From positions 1-5,223 of the forward strand of contig JAAXQD010000157.1 of assembly GCA_012974475.1 (NCBI GenBank): DNA of 5,223 bases. Direction: 5' to 3'. Position 1 is the stretch's first letter; every line of letters begins with the position of its first letter. Under the pieces are notes generated by a model. That model saw nothing but the letters and a program-made list of their open reading frames with translations, made no database searches and was not told the origin of the DNA. A program made the translations under genes and the position numbers. Positions 1 through 5,206 of this stretch are shown in pieces. This DNA is from Desulfobacterales bacterium. GTDB lineage: Bacteria > Desulfobacterota > Desulfobacteria > Desulfobacterales > UBA11574.

Positions 1-234
1 ATCCTGAATGAGGCCATGACTCGTGACGGAAAGCTTGCAACTGACCCAAGCAACCACCGGCTCCGTTCAACGCTGGCCCATGTCGACGATCTGCCTTTTC
101 TGGCCATTGAAGGCGACGGATCGCCGTTCCCCCAAATTATCAATGCCAATCTGGAAGCGTTCTGTTTGAGGGCGGAGCGTTTGCACAATAGCATGCTTGA
201 AGTCAAAAATAGATTAAAGGCCAAACGAAATTAA
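1..234 (+). CDS. 3' end of a gene cut by the window edge; possibly an acyl-CoA dehydratase activase-related (DUF2229-like) protein
   Basis: The frame is open from base 1 and ends at TAA 232-234, giving at least 77 C-terminal residues. The first ATG at 16 is probably internal, because the frame continues to the left edge and no ribosome binding site can be seen before it. The segment PFLAIEGDGSPFPQIINANL, followed by EAFCLRAERLH, resembles the C-terminal end of large CoA-dehydratase activase-related proteins (BadF/BcrA-type ATPase with a DUF2229 part). In those proteins a hydrophobic strand, an acidic-Asp-Gly turn and a final amphipathic helix close the chain. That match is from memory of the family pattern and is tentative; no ATPase motif lies inside the visible part. 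The last residues are Lys/Arg-rich (KNRLKAKRN). Coding is well supported, identity only moderately. The gene before the window edge would settle it. Confidence 0.6.
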   Translation: MLNEAMTRDGKLATDPSNHRLRSTLAHVDDLPFLAIEGDGSPFPQIINANLEAFCLRAERLHNSMLEVKNRLKAKRN

Positions 235-375
235 AAATTAAACGCTTGAAAAATCGAGCCGAATGTTGTCTCAAAAAGCTTGCACCAGGGAAAGGGGGTA
301 AAATCCGGGAGTTTTGACAAAACTTATTGAAATAACAATGGAAAGTGAATCCATGGATGATCGGACAAAATTTTC

Positions 376-404
376 TTGACAGTGAACCCTGAAACACATA
401 GATT
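376..404 (+). promoter_or_regulatory. Sigma70-like promoter for the U32 gene
   Basis: A perfect TTGACA -35 box (376-381) is followed by a 17-base spacer and TAGATT (399-404), which matches the -10 consensus at four of six positions. Transcription would start near 411, leaving a leader of about 100 bases before the U32 start codon. This is the best-formed promoter in the window. A second TTGACA at 314-319 lacks a well-placed -10 box. Confidence 0.55.
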
Positions 405-462
405 CATTGGTCGATCCGATATTATTAAATTTATCGCTTGCTTCCTCTAAAATAAAATACTA

Positions 463-490
463 TGAGCCGGAAGAGAAAAAAGCCGGTTCA
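463..490 (+). other. Leader hairpin just upstream of the U32 ribosome binding site
   Basis: TGAGCCGG (463-470) can pair with CCGGTTCA (483-490) as an 8-base-pair stem with one G-U pair and a 12-base purine-rich loop. It ends 5 bases before the AAGGAGG ribosome binding site (496-502). It has no T-run, so it is not a terminator. It might shield or expose the leader, but no function can be read from it. Confidence 0.3.
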
Positions 491-512
491 ACGTTAAGGA
501 GGGTCTTTCAAA

Positions 513-1538
513 ATGAACGAATTGCTGGCTCCGGGCGGCAGTCTTGCTATGGTGGAAGCCGTATTAGACAGCGGCGCCGATGCCGTTTATGTAGGAGCAA
601 GAGGTTTCAGCCGGAGAAAATGCGCTTGGGAACTGGAAGACAGCGAAATCAGAGAAGCGGTTCGCATTGCCGATTCCCGGGGTGGAAAAATACGGGTGGC
701 CATTAATGCGGAAATTCAGGAAAAGCATTTTATTCGGGTGCTGAACAAAGTCTCCAAGTGGGCACAGTATGGGATAGAAGGGGTTATCGTCAAAACTCCG
801 GATCTCATGCGGCTCATTCACCGCAACTATCCGGAACTGGTCATCCACGCCAGTGTTGGCTGTAATATCCAGAACCGGGAAGAGATGGAATATTATCGAG
901 ACGCCGGTGCCACACAGATTGTGACCAGTACCGAAATCGATACCGTTCAAAAATTAAGCAAATTCAAAAAAGAGGCTGACGAAGTTGGTGCTCTCACCGA
1001 AATTTTGATCCATGGCAACCGTTGCATTGGTGGTGTCGGAAATTGTTTGTTTCATGAATTTACCAGCGACTCTTATGTAAAAAAAGTTTACCATGATGAA
1101 GACGGCAATGAAATCGTTGAGTATGAAGGTTGGCCGGACAGAAGCGGAAGCTGTTTCCGTTTTTGCCTTCTTACGGAGCCCCAGAGGGAAAAAGTAATGC
1201 GCCGAAAGGGGAAAAGCCTCCAAGAAATTACCGACATCAATGAAAGAATCCGCCACCGACCGAACCACGCCTTTGCCATCACCGGTGAAGAGCTGAGGCA
1301 GTATGCGGATCTGGGTTTGCAGACCCTTAAAGTGCAAGGCCGTGAATATCCAATTTCCATGATTTCAGAGATGATTCATGCGTATCGTCTTCTTATTGAC
1401 GGATTTACCGGGAAGAAAAAATACAGTGATTCGGAAATGATAGCTGCAGATGAAATTATCCATCGACTGGCTAAAGAGCGCGACCGGGCACGTATGGAAA
1501 AAACCAGAGAATTACACCAGCTGATTAAAGGGATTTAG
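513..1538 (+). CDS. Peptidase U32 family protein (UbiU/RlhA/TrhP-like, probable [4Fe-4S] protein)
   Basis: This 341-residue protein has the U32 family hallmarks. The N-terminus MNELLAPGG...GADAVYVGAR (1-30) is the first strand-helix of the TIM-barrel-like domain. EILIHGNRCIGGVGNC (163-178) matches the U32 signature with C-x4-G-x-C spacing, GSCFRFC (212-218) supplies two more cysteines, and LKVQGREYP (272-280) matches the family's conserved LKxxGR segment. C171, C178, C214 and C218 are the likely [4Fe-4S] ligands. Characterised U32 members (UbiU/UbiV, RlhA, TrhP) act in oxygen-independent or prephenate-dependent hydroxylation of quinone precursors or RNA, rather than as proven proteases. The length is close to UbiU (about 330) and shorter than the RlhA/TrhP type. 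The stretch between the second and third cysteines is 35 residues and acidic, longer than I expect. AAGGAGG at 496-502, ten bases upstream, supports the start. No UbiT/UbiV-like partner is adjacent, so the substrate is unknown. Confidence 0.9.
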   Translation: MNELLAPGGSLAMVEAVLDSGADAVYVGARGFSRRKCAWELEDSEIREAVRIADSRGGKIRVAINAEIQEKHFIRVLNKVSKWAQYGIEGVIVKTPDLMRLIHRNYPELVIHASVGCNIQNREEMEYYRDAGATQIVTSTEIDTVQKLSKFKKEADEVGALTEILIHGNRCIGGVGNCLFHEFTSDSYVKKVYHDEDGNEIVEYEGWPDRSGSCFRFCLLTEPQREKVMRRKGKSLQEITDINERIRHRPNHAFAITGEELRQYADLGLQTLKVQGREYPISMISEMIHAYRLLIDGFTGKKKYSDSEMIAADEIIHRLAKERDRARMEKTRELHQLIKGI

Positions 1539-1783
1539 ATCTCAAAAACAAAAATTTAGCCTTTTAGATCCAAAAAGGAATCTTATTCATTTAACCGCTT
1601 GAAGTGCTTAAAATGATTCAACGTTTCAAGAATTAAGACCGCCCATCATTTTATGAATTGCAGCACCGAAAGCGCACGTCTTAATCTGAGCCCACTTTTA
1701 TCCGGACAAACAATATATTTAACATCAACAAAAAATTGTCGAAATAATTTTTCCAAGCGCCGATATATATGGAGGCTCGAAAC
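1539..1783. other. Intergenic gap, no gene; weak hairpin only
   Basis: This AT-rich spacer between the U32 and phosphatase-like genes has no credible coding frame. CCTTTT (1560-1565) and AAAAGG (1573-1578) could form a weak 6-base-pair stem after the U32 stop, with no clean T-run, so it is a poor terminator candidate. TTTAGATC occurs twice around it (from about 1536 and 1563), each soon followed by an A-run. CTTGAA/TTCAAG (1598-1603 and 1625-1630) is another short inverted pair. No -35/-10 pair of good quality was found before the next gene. Confidence 0.4.
1771..1775 (+). promoter_or_regulatory. Ribosome binding site that fixes the phosphatase-like start at 1784
   Basis: GGAGG sits 8 bases before ATG 1784, the normal distance. 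It directly follows the alternative in-frame ATG at 1769, so it cannot serve that codon. This argues for the shorter protein. Confidence 0.75.
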
Positions 1784-2422
1784 ATGACCGCCAAAGTATA
1801 CGTTGTTCGTCACGGGCAGACCGCCTGGAATCTGGAAGAGGTTTTTAGAGGACGTATGGATATTCCTCTGGATGAAACCGGGAAAAAAGAAGTGCATCTG
1901 GCGGGGGAGGCTTTAAAAGACGAAACCCTCCACGCAATATACAGCAGTCCTCTCTCCCGCTCCATGGAAACCGCTGAAAATATAGCCAAATTCCAGAATA
2001 TTGTCGTCACGCCCCTTGAAGCTATTATCGACATCAGCTACGGTGAATGGGAAGGCGTCAGCCGGGTCGAGGTTCAGAAAAAATATCCGGACCTTTATGA
2101 TCTCTGGTTGAAAGCACCCCATAAGGTTACCTTCCCCAAAGGTGAAAGCCTTGAAGCGGTTCGCGTGCGCACCATGGGTGCCATTGAAAATCTGCTTGAA
2201 AAACACAAAAACGAAAACATTGCTCTGGTGGCCCATCGCGCGCCGAACAAAGTGATCTGCTGCAGCCTTATCGGAATCGACAACAGCAACTTCTGGCGAT
2301 TGCAACAGGATACGGCAAGTACCAACCTTTTTGTTTATAAAAACGAACAGTGGATCATTTCGTATTTGAATGACACCGCTTACCTCAAAGTTTTGGGGAA
2401 ACCCACCCTGTCCGATTTTTAG
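1784..2422 (+). CDS. Histidine phosphatase family protein (phosphoglycerate-mutase-like fold)
   Basis: From ATG 1784 the protein is 212 residues, the usual length for the small histidine-phosphatase branch (cofactor-independent phosphatases such as PhoE or CobC). The catalytic RHG motif is near the N-terminus (VVRHGQTAWN, 7-16), with H10 the expected phospho-acceptor and R9 a phosphate-pocket residue. SSPLSRSMETA (54-64) gives the second pocket arginine R59. LVAHRAPNK (148-156) gives the second catalytic histidine H151. FRGRMDIPLDETG (21-33) is the typical substrate-side loop. Two deviations are visible: the usual proton-donor Glu in the L-x-E-x-x-F/Y-G-x-W-E-G block is Asp (D83, in IIDISYGEWEG), and the usual HG after the second histidine is HR. 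The start was chosen from the GGAGG at 1771-1775 and because family members begin a few residues before the RHG motif. Candidate substrates are sugar phosphates, phosphoserine or alpha-ribazole phosphate; none can be chosen, as no cobalamin or serine genes are adjacent. Confidence 0.92.
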   Translation: MTAKVYVVRHGQTAWNLEEVFRGRMDIPLDETGKKEVHLAGEALKDETLHAIYSSPLSRSMETAENIAKFQNIVVTPLEAIIDISYGEWEGVSRVEVQKKYPDLYDLWLKAPHKVTFPKGESLEAVRVRTMGAIENLLEKHKNENIALVAHRAPNKVICCSLIGIDNSNFWRLQQDTASTNLFVYKNEQWIISYLNDTAYLKVLGKPTLSDF

Positions 2423-2452
2423 TAATAAAATCGAAAAGCAATACAATTATTC

Positions 2453-2520
2453 AGCCACTAAGACACCAAGGCACGAAGAAGAAAAATGAATTAGATCATA
2501 AACTTCGTGTCTTGGTGGCT
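2453..2520. repeat. Imperfect inverted repeat (CACCAAGACACGAAG-type dispersed repeat) before the deacetylase-like gene
   Basis: The left arm AGCCACTAAGACAC (2453-2466) pairs with GTGTCTTGGTGGCT (2507-2520) over 14 positions with one G-U pair. GAAG (2475-2478) then pairs with CTTC (2503-2506). The extra CAAGGCAC (2467-2474) would bulge out and looks like a duplicated repeat unit. The loop is about 24 bases. Sequences of the type CCACCAAGACACCAAGGCACGAAG are, from memory, common dispersed intergenic repeats in Desulfobacterota and other environmental genomes. The right arm ends two bases before the next gene's ribosome binding site, so the transcript could fold a hairpin there. Confidence 0.7.
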
Positions 2521-2522
2521 CT

Positions 2523-2528
2523 GGAGGT
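2523..2528 (+). promoter_or_regulatory. Ribosome binding site that fixes the deacetylase-like start at 2533
   Basis: GGAGGT lies 5 bases (counted from GGAGG) before ATG 2533. Alternative in-frame TTG (2512) and GTG (2515) codons lie upstream of it, inside the repeat arm, and have no ribosome binding site of their own. Confidence 0.75.
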
Positions 2529-2532
2529 CATT

Positions 2533-3408
2533 ATGAAAAAAACCGGTGTGTTCTACCATCCCAGCTTCAGTCGAAGAAGTTACCTTACCCGGGGTGCCCG
2601 TCTGGAAGATTTCCCCGAAGCCATAGACCACCTGCTGACGCGCGACAACGTTATTTTGTATGAATCGCCGCCCATTGAGGAGGAATGGATCCTGAAAGTG
2701 CACACTCCGGAACTCATCCGGGGAGTGGAATCAGACCATCTCTGTTCAACAGCATGGCATTCTGTGGGCGGTGTGGTTCTGGCCGGAGAGAAGATCTGTA
2801 CCGGGGAGATCGACAATGCATTTGCCCTCATTGGTGCCGGCGGCCATCATTCTGGAAAAACCTATTTCGGGGGGTATTGCTGTTTCAATGATGTGGTGAT
2901 CACCATCACCTATCTGCGGGAGATTCACAACATCCGGCGTTTTGCAATTATGGATACAGACGCCCACCATGGAGACGGCACTCGAGACCTGCTCAGAAAC
3001 GACCCGGATGTGCTCCACGTCTGCTGCTGCGGCATGGAGTCTGAATCTGAAGACGGCACCAAAGTGGACATTCAAGCACCCGGCAGCGCCTGGGGATTCT
3101 GGGGCAGGGACCAAAAAGTAAATAATATAGACGAACAATATGCCAACAACATAAAGACCGAGTTCTATCCCCGGGTTAAAGATTTTAAACCGGATCTTAT
3201 TTTCTGGTACTTCGGTTTTGACACCCACCAGGGAGATTACGGAAGTCTGGGATTGAGCGGCCGCTGCTTTCAGGAGATTGCACGCTTTATGAAAAAGACT
3301 GCCGAAGAGGTGTCCGGCGGCCGTTTGGAAGTGGTTTTGGGCGGCGGTTCCCAAACGGATATCGCCACCAATGTCATCCCACCCATCATAGAAATATTAG
3401 CTGAGTAA
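2533..3408 (+). CDS. Histone deacetylase-fold hydrolase (AcuC/acetylpolyamine amidohydrolase superfamily), divergent
   Basis: From ATG 2533 the protein is 291 residues, somewhat short for bacterial members (about 310-370). Superfamily motifs appear in order. GAGGHHSGKTYFGGYCCFND (101-120) carries the paired catalytic histidines H105/H106. MDTDAHHGDGT (140-150) gives zinc ligands D143 and H145. FGFDTHQGD (227-235) gives the third ligand D230. LGGGSQTDIA (269-278) is the final glycine-rich loop. The zinc site and histidine pair look intact, so a zinc-dependent amide hydrolase is plausible. Typical substrates in bacteria are acetylated polyamines, acetyl-lysine proteins or small amides. The oxyanion-stabilising Tyr of the usual GGY motif is Ser (S273), and the loop after the zinc ligands has three adjacent cysteines (C164-166) where S-x-H followed by a proline/glycine loop is usual. 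Substrate specificity is therefore uncertain. There is no signal peptide, so it should be cytoplasmic. It follows the phosphatase-like gene by 110 bases containing a hairpin repeat. Confidence 0.9.
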   Translation: MKKTGVFYHPSFSRRSYLTRGARLEDFPEAIDHLLTRDNVILYESPPIEEEWILKVHTPELIRGVESDHLCSTAWHSVGGVVLAGEKICTGEIDNAFALIGAGGHHSGKTYFGGYCCFNDVVITITYLREIHNIRRFAIMDTDAHHGDGTRDLLRNDPDVLHVCCCGMESESEDGTKVDIQAPGSAWGFWGRDQKVNNIDEQYANNIKTEFYPRVKDFKPDLIFWYFGFDTHQGDYGSLGLSGRCFQEIARFMKKTAEEVSGGRLEVVLGGGSQTDIATNVIPPIIEILAE

Positions 3409-3452
3409 CTTAAAGAGACCTGACGAACCAACGTATTATATTTTTTGGGAAC

Positions 3453-3468
3453 TGAAGCCTTGGCTTCA
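3453..3468. terminator. Possible terminator hairpin between convergent genes
   Basis: TGAAGC (3453-3458) and GCTTCA (3463-3468) form a 6-base-pair stem around CTTG. On the + strand it is followed, two bases later, by GTTTT, so it may weakly terminate the deacetylase-like transcript. On the - strand it contains the stop codon of the nitroreductase-like gene and has no T-run. The sequence is a perfect palindrome, but the stem is short. Confidence 0.35.
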
Positions 3469-4200
3469 AAGTTTTCCTACCGTGATTAAATACAACACCG
3501 TCTCTTCTTCACCATCAACGCCCAACAATTGGTTGATGTCATCATCGAACAGGGCGCCGATCGGACAAGAGCCTAAGCCCATGGCCGTTGCAGCCAACTG
3601 AACGTTCTGACAGACATGCCCCAGATCCATGGGGATATACCGCACTGCCCGATCCCGGTATTTAACCATGCATCTGAGCATCATTGCGGTCCAGATGAAA
3701 ACAACGGCGGCACGTCGAACCACCGGCTGCTTCAGGCTGGCAGCGGTAATATCCCTGTTAAAATTTCCCTCCTTCAAACGTTCCAAAACAAAGTCGGCAA
3801 CATTAAAATGATAAAGCCCTTGGGGAATTTCTTCAACCCGGTCAACGTAAAGATATGTTTCAAAGGGATAAAGGGCACCGGCTGAAGGCGCAGTGCGGAG
3901 CAGATGGCTCCCGGCTCTTGCGGTTACGCCTTGGGCCGCCCAAAGCAGCCTGACAAAATCGTCAAGACTAAGGGGATCCGATGAATAATTTCGTTCCGAC
4001 CGCCTTCGGGCTAAACACTGCCAAAGATCGGCCGGTCGGCTCAGGTCGGGTTGGGGCAATTGCACACGCGCTGCATCCGGATAGTTTTTATAACGATGGG
4101 TTGCCGGGATAGAACCCAGATCATCTCTCATCGGGCGATCCCGGTGATACTTGGTGCCTTGTATATAACGAAAAGCTATACCCTGTTTATACGACGGCAT
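3466..4200 (-). CDS. SagB/ThcOx-type nitroreductase-family FMN oxidoreductase
   Basis: This 244-residue protein has a nitroreductase fold of the SagB subtype. The N-terminal YHRDRPMRDD...YKNYPDA region (18-42) is the lead-in typical of SagB-type proteins. RRRSERNYS (65-73) matches the FMN-phosphate-binding RRSxRxY motif. TAPSAGALYPFETYLYV (103-119) is the conserved flavin/dimer-interface segment. YIPMDLGHVCQNVQLAATAM (188-207) with GLGSCPIGAFxDD-like residues (208-221) is the C-terminal flavin-contact helix and loop, ending in LITVGKL. SagB proteins in peptide-toxin clusters oxidise azolines to azoles with FMN, but stand-alone copies are common and mostly uncharacterised. No YcaO cyclodehydratase, precursor peptide or transporter is adjacent, so azole formation is not supported here. 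AAAGGAG (plus-strand positions 4207-4213) lies 6 bases before ATG 4200 and supports the start. It converges with the deacetylase-like gene and diverges from the YkgJ-type gene. Confidence 0.9.
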   Translation of the reverse strand: MPSYKQGIAFRYIQGTKYHRDRPMRDDLGSIPATHRYKNYPDAARVQLPQPDLSRPADLWQCLARRRSERNYSSDPLSLDDFVRLLWAAQGVTARAGSHLLRTAPSAGALYPFETYLYVDRVEEIPQGLYHFNVADFVLERLKEGNFNRDITAASLKQPVVRRAAVVFIWTAMMLRCMVKYRDRAVRYIPMDLGHVCQNVQLAATAMGLGSCPIGALFDDDINQLLGVDGEEETVLYLITVGKL

Positions 4201-4266
4201 GGCTCGCTCCTTTCATGTGATTTTTTTGGGATAACGCATCGGCCTCGAAACAGACGGACAACTTTA

Positions 4267-4296
4267 TTTATCCTCTTTATCCTGTTATGGTGTCAA
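4267..4296 (-). promoter_or_regulatory. Sigma70-like promoter for the nitroreductase-like gene
   Basis: Read on the - strand, a perfect TTGACA (plus positions 4291-4296) is followed by an 18-base spacer and GATAAA (4267-4272), four of six matches to the -10 consensus. Transcription would start near 4260, leaving a leader of about 60 bases. Confidence 0.45.
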
Positions 4297-4314
4297 AGAA
4301 ATTATTTTTGGGAT

Positions 4315-4320
4315 TATAAC
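4315..4320 (+). promoter_or_regulatory. Possible -10 box for the YkgJ-type gene
   Basis: TATAAC matches the -10 consensus at five of six positions and lies 24 bases before ATG 4345, predicting a leader of under 20 bases. No acceptable -35 box is found 16-18 bases upstream, so this is only a candidate. Confidence 0.25.
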
Positions 4321-4344
4321 AATCTATCAAAAATAACAAAAAAG

Positions 4345-4974
4345 ATGGAAAAATTTCAAAACAAAGCGCTGGAATTGGCTTGGGAGGCCCTAAATTGGAC
4401 AGACCAAGCCATTCAGGAATTTACGTCACTCGAGTCCCTGCCAGAACCCTTGGACTGCAAGCCGGGTTGCCATTATTGCTGTTATAATCTACCCATTGTG
4501 ACCGCTCCGGAAGCGCTGTTTATCGGATATCATGTGGAGCAGAACTTCACGGATCAAGCAAAAAAAGAGATTAGCGGCAGTGTTGAAATGATACTGGAAC
4601 GCATAAAGGATCTAAGCCCTTATGACGTGGCAATGATTCGGCATGAGCTGCCCTGTATCTTTTTGAAAGATGGTGTGTGCAGGGTGTATCCGGTGAGGCC
4701 TGCCGTGTGTCGAGCATGCTCTTCCACAAGTGCAGAGCACTGTAAAATAATTTTTGAGTCCAAGGATCACAGGGCCAGACTCCGTTGTTACCAACAGATT
4801 CGCGAAATCTTTCAAACGGTCCATTCACGTTTAATCGATCGTTCCCGGAAAATGGGGTGTCAAGCGGATGCGTTGCCCTTGGCAGTGGCCATCAGAGATT
4901 TTTTCAGGCACCCTGATCCCATCGATTCGTGGCTACACGGTGAGACCGTCTTTTACCTAAATCACTCAACTTAG
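4345..4974 (+). CDS. YkgJ family cysteine-cluster protein (putative zinc- or iron-chelating domain)
   Basis: From ATG 4345 the protein is 209 residues. The cluster C38-x3-C42-x2-C45-C46 (CKPGCHYCC), then PCIFLKDGVCRVYPVRPAVC (103-122) with C104, C112 and C122 and the invariant-looking RP (118-119), is the classic YkgJ/UPF0153 (CxxxCxxCC) pattern, thought to bind zinc or iron. C125 and C133 are additional. The family's biochemical role is not established. The N-terminal 35 residues and the tail after about 150 are mainly helical-looking and lack further motifs. The start is the first methionine before the conserved domain. The same frame runs open back to 4051, but that part overlaps the oppositely directed nitroreductase gene and non-coding DNA and shows no homology-like content. 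No clear Shine-Dalgarno precedes 4345 (the upstream bases are A-rich), which leaves the exact start less certain. It is divergent from the nitroreductase-like gene. Confidence 0.88.
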   Translation: MEKFQNKALELAWEALNWTDQAIQEFTSLESLPEPLDCKPGCHYCCYNLPIVTAPEALFIGYHVEQNFTDQAKKEISGSVEMILERIKDLSPYDVAMIRHELPCIFLKDGVCRVYPVRPAVCRACSSTSAEHCKIIFESKDHRARLRCYQQIREIFQTVHSRLIDRSRKMGCQADALPLAVAIRDFFRHPDPIDSWLHGETVFYLNHST

Positions 4975-5021
4975 GCTTTACGTTCACACCTATCCCGAAT
5001 TCCGATTTTGGTAAAAGTGTC

Positions 5022-5050
5022 TTGACAAAACGCTGTTGAAAAGTAAAGAT
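5022..5050 (+). promoter_or_regulatory. Possible promoter (TTGACA box) downstream of the YkgJ-type gene
   Basis: A perfect TTGACA (5022-5027) lies 17 bases before AAAGAT (5045-5050), a weak -10 match (three of six). TAAAGAT (5044-5050) is also one arm of a 7-base inverted pair with ATCTTTA (5068-5074). Any gene it drives would begin beyond the window. Confidence 0.3.
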
Positions 5051-5136
5051 TCCGGCTTTGTATGCATATCTTTATAAGACCTAACCCGGATAAACTGGAA
5101 AAAACAAATACCAAATCACAAAAAACAAATAATATC

Positions 5137-5206
5137 CAATGACCAAAAAGAAAAATTCAAAACCAAGATAACCTATTAAATATACGAATTAAAGTTTTGG
5201 TCATTG
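5137..5206. repeat. Inverted repeat of a palindromic MITE/REP-like intergenic element, probably cut by the window edge
   Basis: CAATGACCAAAA (5137-5148) and TTTTGGTCATTG (5195-5206) are perfect 12-base inverted copies around a 46-base AT-rich centre. Similarity extends outward imperfectly: CAAATAATAT before the left arm against AAATTTGG after the right arm. The flanks 5100-5136 are rich in CAAATA-type runs, and 5207-5223 continues with GGAATTT. The pattern of CAAATA runs, CCAATGACC, then GGTCATTG and TTTGGAATTT resembles a non-coding palindromic repeat I recall from Desulfobacterota and other environmental genomes. There is no coding frame in it. The true outer ends probably lie outside the core given here. 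Confidence 0.65.

Noticed and set aside
31..284. AAGCTTGCA present at 31-39 and 276-284
   Set aside because: It is only nine bases and one copy is inside a coding region; chance repetition is the simplest explanation.
407..706. A 99-codon forward frame overlapping the U32 start
   Set aside because: It is Arg/Ser/Gly-rich out-of-frame translation of the U32 5' region and lacks a ribosome binding site; the U32 frame carries the family motifs.
1769..1783. In-frame ATG 1769 as start of the phosphatase-like gene
   Set aside because: The GGAGG at 1771-1775 lies downstream of it and is correctly placed for ATG 1784.
2413..2433. CGATTTT/AAAATCG inverted pair across the phosphatase-like stop codon
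   Set aside because: The stem is AT-rich with the stop codon in the loop and is followed by A-rich sequence rather than a T-run, so it is not a convincing terminator.
1913..2446. A 177-codon reverse-strand open frame
   Set aside because: It is antisense to the histidine-phosphatase-like gene, with no motif and no credible start signal.
2512..2532. In-frame TTG 2512 or GTG 2515 as start of the deacetylase-like gene
   Set aside because: These codons are inside the repeat arm without a ribosome binding site, while ATG 2533 has GGAGGT five bases upstream.
2746..3354. A 202-codon reverse-strand open frame
   Set aside because: It lies wholly antisense to the deacetylase-like gene, whose zinc and histidine motifs prove the + strand; it has no recognisable motif.
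4051..4344. Open frame upstream of the YkgJ-type gene that would add 98 N-terminal residues
   Set aside because: It overlaps the reverse-strand nitroreductase gene and its promoter region, shows no domain-like content, and would be far longer than the family pattern needs.
5044..5074. TAAAGAT/ATCTTTA inverted pair as an operator
   Set aside because: Seven AT-rich bases with a 17-base spacing occur readily by chance, and there is no visible regulated gene.
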